Source: Chromobacteriaceae bacterium
Lineage (GTDB): Bacteria; Pseudomonadota; Gammaproteobacteria; Burkholderiales; Aquaspirillaceae
Length of the DNA: 5,835 nt
Direction of reading: 5' to 3'
NCBI GenBank assembly: GCA_030151505.1
Contig: JASLDQ010000252.1
Span: 1 to 5,835, forward strand
In this document: one piece after another, positions 1-5,641 of the stretch
Layout: each line of letters opens with the position of its first letter
How positions within the stretch are numbered: position 1 is the stretch's first letter
The notes under the pieces: generated by a model
Databases searched by the model: none
Told to the model about the DNA's origin: nothing
The model's input: the letters and a program-made list of their open reading frames with translations, nothing else
Translations under genes and position numbers: made by a program

Positions 1-94
1 GCATCACGCCCGGCCGATTCGTCAGGCCGTCGGGCGACGGCTGCATGCCTATCGTCCCGCCTGCATAAAGAACAAGAATGCCAGCCATGTGCAT
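1..94 (-). CDS. L-asparaginase, N-terminal fragment (runs off left edge)
   Basis: The minus strand from an ATG at 94-92 encodes MHMAGILVLYAGGTIGMQPS, then PDGLTNRPGVM, with no stop before the window edge. The pattern of a hydrophobic strand followed by GGTIGMQ is the N-terminal signature of asparaginases, which hydrolyse L-asparagine to aspartate and ammonia. The Thr of GGTIG is the first catalytic threonine of the family and is present. The segment resembles cytoplasmic type I enzymes (E. coli AnsA has YTGGTIGMQ) more than periplasmic AnsB, and no signal peptide is visible. A second in-frame ATG lies at 88-86 and could be the true start; neither has a strong Shine-Dalgarno, with a GGA about ten bases before the first. 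It lies downstream of the receptor gene in the same direction but behind a terminator, so it probably has its own promoter. The rest of the gene, including the second catalytic motif, is outside the window. Confidence 0.85.
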   Translation of the reverse strand, partial: MHMAGILVLYAGGTIGMQPSPDGLTNRPGVM

Positions 95-113
95 CAGCGC
101 TTTATCCGGAATA

Positions 114-128
114 GGGGATGCCATCCCC
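114..128. repeat. Short perfect inverted repeat upstream of the asparaginase start
   Basis: GGGGATG at 114-120 is mirrored by CATCCCC at 122-128 around a single central base. It lies about 20 bases upstream of the asparaginase ATG. It could be a small operator or a 5'-leader hairpin (six pairs with a three-base loop) near the ribosome-binding region. Function is inferred only from position. Confidence 0.35.
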
Positions 129-130
129 GG

Positions 131-174
131 TGAAATCAAAATGCCCGGCTCCGGAAACAGCCGGAGTCGGGCAT
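131..174 (-). terminator. Intrinsic terminator of the HD-GYP/receptor operon
   Basis: ATGCCCGGCTCCGG (141-154) and CCGGAGTCGGGCAT (161-174) form a 14-position stem with a six-base loop. Only one position fails to pair on the minus strand (A opposite C). Read on the minus strand, the stem is followed at once by TTTTGATTT, which fits a Rho-independent terminator. It begins 69 bases after the receptor stop codon. The plus-strand side has no T-run, so it acts in one direction. It should insulate the asparaginase gene from the upstream operon. Confidence 0.85.
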
Positions 175-242
175 GGAAGTGTATCGCCAATCGCGCGGAC
201 CGGTCGGCCGGCAAAGGCCAGTGACGGGCGCCGCCGCCGGCC

Positions 243-1952
243 TTATGCGCCGGCAGGTTTGGCCGGTTCGAAATAGTCGACCAGACGCTTGAGCTCCCCT
301 GCCGTGCGCTTGAGCTCCTCGGACGCCAACCAGGCCCGCTGCGCCTCACCCCGGTTGTCGACGATCAGCTCGGCCACCTGCCGCATGGTGCTCGCCACCT
401 CGTCGGCCCCGAAGGCCGCCAGGCGGGTCGCGGTGGCCAGTTCGCGCGCCTCGTCGGCCAGCACCCCGGCGCCGTGGCCCTCTCCGCCCACCGCGACGGT
501 ATCGAATTGCCCGGCCAGTTTCAGCAGGCGCTCGGCCTTCTCGCTCAGGTCGCTGGTTTCCTTTACCGCATCGTCCAGCGCGCCCACGGCATGGTAGACA
601 CGGTCATGCTGTTCTTCCGAGTGCTCGGTCACTTCATACAGGGCGACGTTGAGCGTGGCGCAATGCTGGTGGATGCGGCGGGCGGCCAGTGAGATTTCGT
701 CGATCATGACTTTAAGGTGGAGCTGCATCACCGCCGCGGCGTGGTTGAGCTGGCCGGTTTCACCGGTGCCGGACAGATCGATTTCGCCGTGCAGATCCCC
801 CTGGGCGATGCGGTTGAGCCGGCGGATGGCGCTATTGAGCGGATCGACAATGCCGCGGATGAACATGCGGCCGACCAGCATGACAACCGCCAGCCCGAAC
901 AGGATGCCGCCGATGGCGAAATTGCGGATGCTGGCGTTGCGGGACAGCGTGTTTTCGTATTCCTCGCGGGCGGCGGCGGTCAAATCATTGCGCAACTGCA
1001 CTGCGGCCATGGTGGCATTGTGTTCCAGCGGCAGGACACGCTGGTCGACCAGCTGGCTGACCTGGGCCAGATCGCCGCGAGCGGCCGCCTGCTCGGCCGG
1101 CTGCAATCCTTCGCGGTTGTAACGCGCCAGCGCGGTCGTCAACACCTCCAGCTGGCGGGGACTTTCGTCCGACGATTTGGCCAGTTGCTCCAGAAGCAGG
1201 GCAATTTCGTCGCGATTGGCGCGCAGTTGTTCCAGCCTCTGCTCCACGTCGGAGGCCAAGGCCTTGTGTCCGCCATCCTGGCCCTGCCCGGCCTCGCGCT
1301 GGGCCAGCCGGATTTCCAGCATGTTGGAACGGCTTTCGCTCAAGCCGGCCTCGATCCGCCCGATGGTGGCGACCGGTTCCAGCGGGCCGCGGTAGAGGCG
1401 TTCGAGGGCATCGTCGGCCAGTTTGAGCCCGCCGATGCCCAGCGCGCCGCCGGCCAGCATCAGGACGGTGACGAACAGGCTGCCCGCCCGCATGCCGTTG
1501 CGGATGCCCAGCCAGGCCGGCTGATATGCACGCCGGGGCGCATGGCCGGCCGCCAGTTCGCGATACCGGGCTTGTGCCGCCTCGATGGCAGCCGGCGAAG
1601 CATGCTTGCGCACCGACATATAACCGATGGTCTGATCCTGCCGCGTGACGGGGACCACGCAGGCGTCCACCCAGTAGTAGCCACCGTCCTTGCAGCGGTT
1701 CTTGACGATGCCCTGCCATGGCCGGCCGCGCTGGAGTGTGTTCCACATGTCCTCGAAGGCCGCCGGCGGCATGTCCGGGTGACGGACGATGTTGTGGCTG
1801 CTGCCGAGGAGCTCCTCGAGCGAGAAGCCGCTGGCCTCGACAAAAGCCTCGTTGGCATAGGTGATGATGCCTTTGAGGTCGGTTTTGGATACCAGCGTGA
1901 CGCCGGGCGGGATGTCGGTTTGCCGGGAGGTGACGGGCAGGTTGTGTTTCAT
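243..1952 (-). CDS. Aer-like PAS receptor with periplasmic helical domain, HAMP and aberrant MCP hairpin
   Basis: This is a 569-residue inner-membrane sensor. Residues about 18-118 form a PAS domain very like E. coli Aer, which binds FAD and reads redox/oxygen; N34, R57-H58-P59-D60, W79 and N85 fall at the same positions as in Aer, supporting the chosen start. A transmembrane helix (about 156-176) leads to a periplasmic helical region (about 180-342, probably a four-helix bundle), a second membrane helix (about 345-365) and HAMP (about 364-415, with P371 and E398). E. coli Aer has no such periplasmic domain. The C-terminal 150 residues should be the chemoreceptor hairpin. GEGHGAGVLADEARELA (490-506) matches the GRGFAVVADEVRxLA side, but the preceding tip is about nine residues short. 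No NWETF-like tail is seen. It starts 13 bases after the HD-GYP gene; AGGA lies only one base from ATG. The domain calls are solid, the signalling output uncertain. Confidence 0.9.
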   Translation of the reverse strand: MKHNLPVTSRQTDIPPGVTLVSKTDLKGIITYANEAFVEASGFSLEELLGSSHNIVRHPDMPPAAFEDMWNTLQRGRPWQGIVKNRCKDGGYYWVDACVVPVTRQDQTIGYMSVRKHASPAAIEAAQARYRELAAGHAPRRAYQPAWLGIRNGMRAGSLFVTVLMLAGGALGIGGLKLADDALERLYRGPLEPVATIGRIEAGLSESRSNMLEIRLAQREAGQGQDGGHKALASDVEQRLEQLRANRDEIALLLEQLAKSSDESPRQLEVLTTALARYNREGLQPAEQAAARGDLAQVSQLVDQRVLPLEHNATMAAVQLRNDLTAAAREEYENTLSRNASIRNFAIGGILFGLAVVMLVGRMFIRGIVDPLNSAIRRLNRIAQGDLHGEIDLSGTGETGQLNHAAAVMQLHLKVMIDEISLAARRIHQHCATLNVALYEVTEHSEEQHDRVYHAVGALDDAVKETSDLSEKAERLLKLAGQFDTVAVGGEGHGAGVLADEARELATATRLAAFGADEVASTMRQVAELIVDNRGEAQRAWLASEELKRTAGELKRLVDYFEPAKPAGA

Positions 1953-1965
1953 GTCCTGTGCTTTC

Positions 1966-3111
1966 TTATGATTTCAACCAGAGACGTTTGAGCACGAGCG
2001 CGGCGGAGCGGCACTCCTCGACGCGCAGATAGCCGGTGATGCCGTGGGCGGGATCGGTCGGGTCGCGCCGCTGGGGACGCAGGATGGGCATGCCGCTGCT
2101 GTCATACAGGCTCCACAGGTCCATCGGCGCGCTGGCGGACTGGCGGGAACGCACCACCGCGAACTCGCCGTTGGCAAGCCGCGCCAGCGTGCCCGGCGGA
2201 TGCATGGTCAGGGTCTTGACCGACAGCTGCATCAGCGGATCGTCGTAGAGGCGGGTGCGCTCCAGAAAGAGGGACTTGAGCGCATCGCGCGGAAACTGTC
2301 CGGGACGGTTGGGACGCGGCGTCACCATGGCGGCATAGGAGTCGGCGATGGCCAGCAGTCGTGCACCCGGCAGGATGGCATCCCCCTTCAGGCCCCGCGG
2401 GTAACCGGATCCATCCACCCGTTCGTGATGCTGGCGCACCAGTTCGAGCCACAACGGATCGGACACCCCCATGCCGGCCAAGAGGGAGGCCGACCGTTCC
2501 GGGTGGGCCTGCACCATGGTTTTCTGTTCCGGCGTCAGTGCGCCGGCCTGCTGGTCGAGCTGGATCTGGATCGGCAGCAGGGCGAGATCGCGTGTCAGCG
2601 CCGCGCAGGCTAGCGAGGTGCGCGTCGTCTCGTCCAGTCCCATTTCACGCGCGGCCACCTCCACCAGGGTGGCGCCGAGCAGTTGTTGCACTACCAGATA
2701 CGGTGATTGCCGGTCCAGATGCAGGGCGGCCAGCAGCGCGTCGGGGTCTTCGGTACAGGCATCGATGATGCCGCGCGCCAGCCCGTGTACGGCCAGGCGC
2801 AATTCGGTCTGCAGGGACGCCGCCAGCAGATGGGCATGCAGGCGCTTGAGGGTGAGCGCCAGGGTATCGGCGCGGGCGAAAACCGGATCCGCCGCCGGAA
2901 CGGGCGCGCTGCGCTCCGGCAGGACGGCGGCTTCCAGCTCCGGACCCGGCTCCGGATCGGGTGCATAGACCCCGCGCGCCAGCAGCGTGTCGATATGGCG
3001 CGGGATGCTCAGCACATAGCCTTCGCGCAGCAGCAGGTTGCCGTTCTCGTCGTACAGGGACCAGGGCAAAGGCTCGTTCAGGACCAGATCGGTTTGACGG
3101 ATACGTCGCAT
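1966..3111 (-). CDS. Variant HD-GYP domain protein, probably not a standard c-di-GMP phosphodiesterase
   Basis: This 381-residue cytoplasmic protein has no membrane segments. Residues 1-50 form a small N-terminal module (LNEPLPWSLYDENGNLLLRE) seen in betaproteobacterial HD-GYP proteins. Residues about 135-300 are the HD-GYP domain, which in active members uses metals to hydrolyse cyclic di-GMP. Retained are H203-P204, H228-H229-E230, D233, G236-Y237-P238 and A256-D257. Lost are the HD histidine (R174-D175 in TRDLALL, where HDIGK is usual), the following lysine, and an upstream ligand histidine position (Q142/Q143). The C-terminal 80 residues (PPGTLARLANGEFAVV onward) resemble the usual C-terminal extension. 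This degenerate pattern recurs in betaproteobacterial proteins as I recall it, so it may be a binding or scaffolding form. It is the first gene of the operon with the receptor. No clear Shine-Dalgarno precedes the ATG; the start is chosen because MRRIRQ runs directly into the conserved module. Confidence 0.88.
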   Translation of the reverse strand: MRRIRQTDLVLNEPLPWSLYDENGNLLLREGYVLSIPRHIDTLLARGVYAPDPEPGPELEAAVLPERSAPVPAADPVFARADTLALTLKRLHAHLLAASLQTELRLAVHGLARGIIDACTEDPDALLAALHLDRQSPYLVVQQLLGATLVEVAAREMGLDETTRTSLACAALTRDLALLPIQIQLDQQAGALTPEQKTMVQAHPERSASLLAGMGVSDPLWLELVRQHHERVDGSGYPRGLKGDAILPGARLLAIADSYAAMVTPRPNRPGQFPRDALKSLFLERTRLYDDPLMQLSVKTLTMHPPGTLARLANGEFAVVRSRQSASAPMDLWSLYDSSGMPILRPQRRDPTDPAHGITGYLRVEECRSAALVLKRLWLKS

Positions 3112-3134
3112 GGTGGATTGTCAGCCGAGGTATC

Positions 3135-3154
3135 TTGTGAGAGCCCCTTTGTGA
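3135..3154. repeat. Direct repeat TTGTGA x2 upstream of the HD-GYP gene
   Basis: TTGTGA occurs at 3135-3140 and 3149-3154 in the same orientation, 14 bases apart start to start. On the minus strand this is TCACAA twice within the HD-GYP leader or promoter, 24-43 bases before the start codon. It could be a tandem regulator site. A weak sigma70-like pair (CTGTCA, 17 bases, GATACC, with the -10 at 3134-3129) overlaps it and is the best minus-strand promoter I can find, but it is poor. Confidence 0.25.
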
Positions 3155-3160
3155 CAGCCA

Positions 3161-3180
3161 CCCGTTTTAATGACAACGGG
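3161..3180. repeat. Inverted repeat in the divergent intergenic region
   Basis: CCCGTT (3161-3166) and AACGGG (3175-3180) are perfect inverted arms around eight AT-rich bases (TTAATGAC). It lies 50-70 bases upstream of the HD-GYP start and 25 bases from the FNR-like box. An operator is the most natural reading. A six-pair stem followed by only TTT on the plus strand is too weak to call a terminator. Confidence 0.35.
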
Positions 3181-3203
3181 TTTGGAAAGAAAATGACCTC
3201 ATA

Positions 3204-3217
3204 TTGACCCACATCAA
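3204..3217. promoter_or_regulatory. Putative FNR/ANR (Crp-Fnr family) binding site
   Basis: TTGACCCACATCAA matches the FNR/ANR consensus TTGAT-N4-ATCAA at nine of ten specified positions. It is AT-rich in a GC-rich, non-coding region. Its centre is about 100 bases upstream of the HD-GYP start codon, and about 78 bases upstream of the predicted tRNA start site on the other side. Control of the HD-GYP/receptor operon is the more plausible target, because the receptor carries an oxygen/redox-type PAS domain. No good -10 hexamer sits at the spacing expected for a site centred at -41.5, so the target promoter is not settled. Confidence 0.5.
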
Positions 3218-3252
3218 GCCCGACGTGCGGTCGCCGCAACACTGCGCCGGGC

Positions 3253-3282
3253 TTGCCAACGCCACACTCCCCGCTTTAGAAT
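3253..3282 (+). promoter_or_regulatory. Sigma70 promoter of tRNA-Gly
   Basis: TTGCCA (3253-3258) and TAGAAT (3277-3282) are good -35 and -10 hexamers separated by 18 bases. Transcription would start near 3288-3290, leaving a leader of about a dozen bases before the tRNA. The segment after the -10 is GC-rich (CAGCGCCGCC), as is typical of stable-RNA promoters under growth-rate and stringent control. Confidence 0.75.
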
Positions 3283-3300
3283 CAGCGCCGCCACGGACAG

Positions 3301-3374
3301 GCGGGTGTAGCTCAATGGCAGAGCCGAAGCTTCCCAAGCTTAAGACGAGGGTTCGATTCCCTTCACCCGCTCCA
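3301..3374 (+). tRNA. tRNA-Gly (anticodon CCC)
   Basis: A full cloverleaf can be drawn. The acceptor stem is GCGGGTG (3301-3307) with CACCCGC (3364-3370), and the D stem is GCTC/GAGC. The anticodon loop TTCCCAA (3331-3337) carries CCC at 3333-3335. The variable loop has four bases, and the T arm is GAGGG-TTCGATT-CCCTT. The discriminator base is T and CCA is encoded (3372-3374). It closely resembles E. coli tRNA-Gly(CCC), which reads GGG codons. The outermost anticodon-stem pair is G (3326) opposite A (3342), a mismatch; the other four pairs are good. It is followed after 71 bases by the AsmA-family gene with no visible terminator between. Confidence 0.97.
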
Positions 3375-3445
3375 TCCCCTATCCTGTCCAGCTTCTTCCA
3401 CCAGCCTTTCGGTTTCCGCTCCCCCCGGACGGAAATGCCAACACG

Positions 3446-5602
3446 ATGAAATTGAATTCCGGCCGCTTCTGGCTCAAGACCATCGTCTTTTCGCTTGGCG
3501 CTTTTGCGGCGCTGGTCGCCCTGACTTTCGGGCTGCTGGTCTGGCAATTCGACGGCCCCGTCGTGCGCCAGCAGATCGAGCAGGCCCTGACCGAACAAGG
3601 CCGCCGGATCGCGGTCGCGGGCGACGTTTCGCCGGTGTTCTGGCCGCAGCCAGGCGTAGCGGTCGAGGGCATCAGCATCAGCGAAGCCGGAGGCGGCAGC
3701 AGTTTTGCCCGGATTCGCCATCTAAAAGTGGGGCTGGCCTGGTGGCCGCTGCTGCAGAAGAAATACGTGGTCGAGCGGATCAGCGCCACCGGACTCAACG
3801 CCTCGCTGATTCGCCGCGCCGACGGCACCTTCAACACCGCCGACCTGTTCACCTCCCGCCCGCACAACACCTTCAGCGTACGGCTCGACCGTCTGGACCT
3901 GAACGACAGCGACATCACCCTGCGCGATGAAATCAACCGCGACAGCGCCCGCCTCGAAGGGATCAAGCTGCAGGCCCGCGAGCTGTCCAACGAAGGCAAA
4001 CTGGACCTGAGCAGCCAGCTCGACTACCAGAATCGCAAATACCAGCTCCAGGCCTCCACCCCGGTCAATCTGGCCGACGACCAGCTGCGGCTGGACGAAC
4101 TGGCGCTGCAACTGGCCGGCGACACGCCGGGCCTGAGCGGTGCGCGGCTGAATTTCAAGGGCAAGACCCGGGTCAATCTGGTGCAGCAACTGGCCAGCAC
4201 CGACGACATGGAAATGACCCTGCAGGCCACCCGGCCGGCGTTGCAGATCAACGCCAAGGCCGCGCGCCTGGACTTGCGACCGGGCCTCTTGAGCTCGCCG
4301 CAGATCACCTTCAGCGCGAGCGGCGGCATCGACAGCAACAACCTCACCCTGTCCGGGATCGCCAACGACGTCACCGCCAACGACCATACCGCCGCGGCCG
4401 CCCGCCTGATCGGCCACTTCGGCTGGCAGCGCGATGCCCACCGGGCCACCGCCGATTTCGACGCACCGGTCAGCATCAAGGGCATCGACGATCTGCGGCT
4501 CGAACCGGTCAAGCTCATCGCCACCCTGACCACCCCGCTCCTGCCGCGTGGCACCATCCGGGCGGATCTGAAGGGAACGATCAACGGCGATCTGGAGAAG
4601 GAAATCTTTTCCGCGCAGCTGGCCGGCCTGTTCGACGGCGCCGAGCTGTCGGTGAACGCGCGCCAAGAGGGATTCAGCAACCCCCTGCACCGGCTGACGC
4701 TGGCCTTCGCGCGCCTCGACCTCAACCGCTATCTGCCTCAAAACGACCGCCAGCTCGGCCCCCTGCTCCGTTCCGAGCAGAAAATCGACCTGTCCTGGCT
4801 CGCCTCGCTCAATCTCGACGGCCAAGTCAGCATCGGTCAGCTCAACGTGGGGCGGTTCGGCATGCAACAGGTCGACATGAACGTCAAGGCCAACCGCCGC
4901 GAAGTGGCAATCGACCACATCAGTGCCGACATCTATCAGGGCCGGCTGAACGGCACCATCACCGTCAGTAACGAAACCATCCCGACGGTCAAGCTCAGCC
5001 AGCGCCTTGCCCACATGAATGTGCGTCCGCTGCTGATCGACATATTCGACTTCAGCCGGATCGAGGGACGCGGCAACGGCCATGTCGAACTGGTGGCGCA
5101 CGGACGCACCTTCGACGAGCTGCGCCAGACCCTGTCGGGCCAGCTGGCGGTCAGCCTGAATCAGGGCGCGCTGACCGGCATCAATCTGGTGGAAGCGCTG
5201 AAGAATCTGCCGGGAGAACTGTCCGACTGGGGCACGCGCCGGATCGAGGGAGACGCCAAGCAGAAGACGCCGTTCAAAAGCCTGAAGGCCAGCTTCGAGT
5301 TCGATAACGGCGTGGGCCGCAATACCGATCTGCAACTGGCCTCGCCGCTGATCGACCTGGCCGGTGGCGGCAAGGTCGATCTGGGACAGAACATCGTCGA
5401 CTATTCGCTGGACGTGCGCGCCAACCCGAAGGAATTCCCCAAGCTCAACGGCCTGAACGTTCCGATCAAGATCACCGGCGCCTTGGGCGCGCCGACCTAC
5501 GCGCTCGACTTCAATGCGCTGGTCAAGGACAAGAAGACCAGCCAGGAAAAACAGGACGCACTGAAGCAGCAGCTGACGAACCAACTCAACGTGCTCAAGT
5601 AG
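3446..5602 (+). CDS. AsmA family protein
   Basis: This 718-residue envelope protein has one N-terminal membrane anchor (about residues 12-33) and a large periplasmic body. AsmA-family proteins are inner-membrane-anchored, mostly beta-sheet proteins linked to outer-membrane assembly and, for several relatives, phospholipid transfer across the periplasm. Support includes the AsmA start RIAVAGDVSPVFWPQPGVAV (54-73) and the segment LKVGLAWWPLLQKKYVVERI (93-112) followed by an RRADGTFN stretch. The C-terminal AsmA region has a repeated YxGRLNGTI-like strand (about 495) and GQLAVSLNQGALTGINL (565-581). It ends in a charged, helical tail with KQQL-type repeats. It is longer than E. coli AsmA (617 residues, as recalled). 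The ATG at 3446 begins just before the anchor; a weak GGA lies about 12 bases upstream. No separate promoter is obvious, so readthrough from the tRNA promoter is possible. It overlaps no neighbour and is convergent with the DUF486 gene 29 bases away. Confidence 0.93.
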   Translation: MKLNSGRFWLKTIVFSLGAFAALVALTFGLLVWQFDGPVVRQQIEQALTEQGRRIAVAGDVSPVFWPQPGVAVEGISISEAGGGSSFARIRHLKVGLAWWPLLQKKYVVERISATGLNASLIRRADGTFNTADLFTSRPHNTFSVRLDRLDLNDSDITLRDEINRDSARLEGIKLQARELSNEGKLDLSSQLDYQNRKYQLQASTPVNLADDQLRLDELALQLAGDTPGLSGARLNFKGKTRVNLVQQLASTDDMEMTLQATRPALQINAKAARLDLRPGLLSSPQITFSASGGIDSNNLTLSGIANDVTANDHTAAAARLIGHFGWQRDAHRATADFDAPVSIKGIDDLRLEPVKLIATLTTPLLPRGTIRADLKGTINGDLEKEIFSAQLAGLFDGAELSVNARQEGFSNPLHRLTLAFARLDLNRYLPQNDRQLGPLLRSEQKIDLSWLASLNLDGQVSIGQLNVGRFGMQQVDMNVKANRREVAIDHISADIYQGRLNGTITVSNETIPTVKLSQRLAHMNVRPLLIDIFDFSRIEGRGNGHVELVAHGRTFDELRQTLSGQLAVSLNQGALTGINLVEALKNLPGELSDWGTRRIEGDAKQKTPFKSLKASFEFDNGVGRNTDLQLASPLIDLAGGGKVDLGQNIVDYSLDVRANPKEFPKLNGLNVPIKITGALGAPTYALDFNALVKDKKTSQEKQDALKQQLTNQLNVLK

Positions 5603-5610
5603 CGACCCGG

Positions 5611-5628
5611 CGCGGTACCGATACCGCG
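5611..5628. repeat. Hairpin A between convergent genes
   Basis: CGCGGTA (5611-5617) and TACCGCG (5622-5628) pair perfectly around a four-base loop CCGA, eight bases after the AsmA stop codon. No T-run follows on either strand, so it is not a classical intrinsic terminator. It may stabilise 3' ends or assist termination of both converging transcripts. Confidence 0.5.
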
Positions 5629-5641
5629 GGACTACCCGCGG
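5624..5641. repeat. Hairpin B, overlapping hairpin A and holding the DUF486 stop codon in its loop
   Basis: CCGCGGG (5624-5630) and CCCGCGG (5635-5641) pair perfectly around the loop ACTA. That loop contains the minus-strand TAG stop of the small membrane protein (5634-5632). The arm 5624-5628 is shared with hairpin A, so the two structures exclude each other. Confidence 0.5.

Noticed and set aside
2..133. A plus-strand frame open from the left edge to a TGA at 131-133
   Set aside because: The minus strand of the same bases encodes a clear asparaginase N terminus, and the plus-strand translation resembles nothing.
717..1991. A 424-codon plus-strand open frame opposite the PAS receptor gene
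   Set aside because: It has no recognisable domains or start signals, and the opposite strand encodes an unmistakable Aer-type PAS, HAMP and receptor protein over the same bases.
2044..2613. Plus-strand open frames opposite the HD-GYP gene
   Set aside because: They show no family similarity or ribosome-binding sites, and are explained by codon bias of the minus-strand gene.
3161..3183. Plus-strand intrinsic terminator from the CCCGTT/AACGGG stem followed by TTT
   Set aside because: Only six pairs, an eight-base loop and three T residues, with no plus-strand gene ending upstream of it.
3112..3240. Sigma54 or sigma28 promoter for the HD-GYP/receptor operon
   Set aside because: I looked for TGGCAC-N5-TTGCA and TAAA-N15-GCCGATAA patterns on the minus strand and found no acceptable match.
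3167..3721. A 184-codon minus-strand frame across the tRNA and the AsmA start
   Set aside because: It runs through a functional tRNA and its promoter and contains no domain; its openness is fortuitous.
3722..5584. A 620-codon open frame on the minus strand, antisense to the AsmA-family gene
   Set aside because: Its composition (long runs of valine, glutamine, glycine and arginine without domain pattern) is that of a reverse-frame shadow in GC-rich DNA, and the plus-strand gene has clear family motifs.
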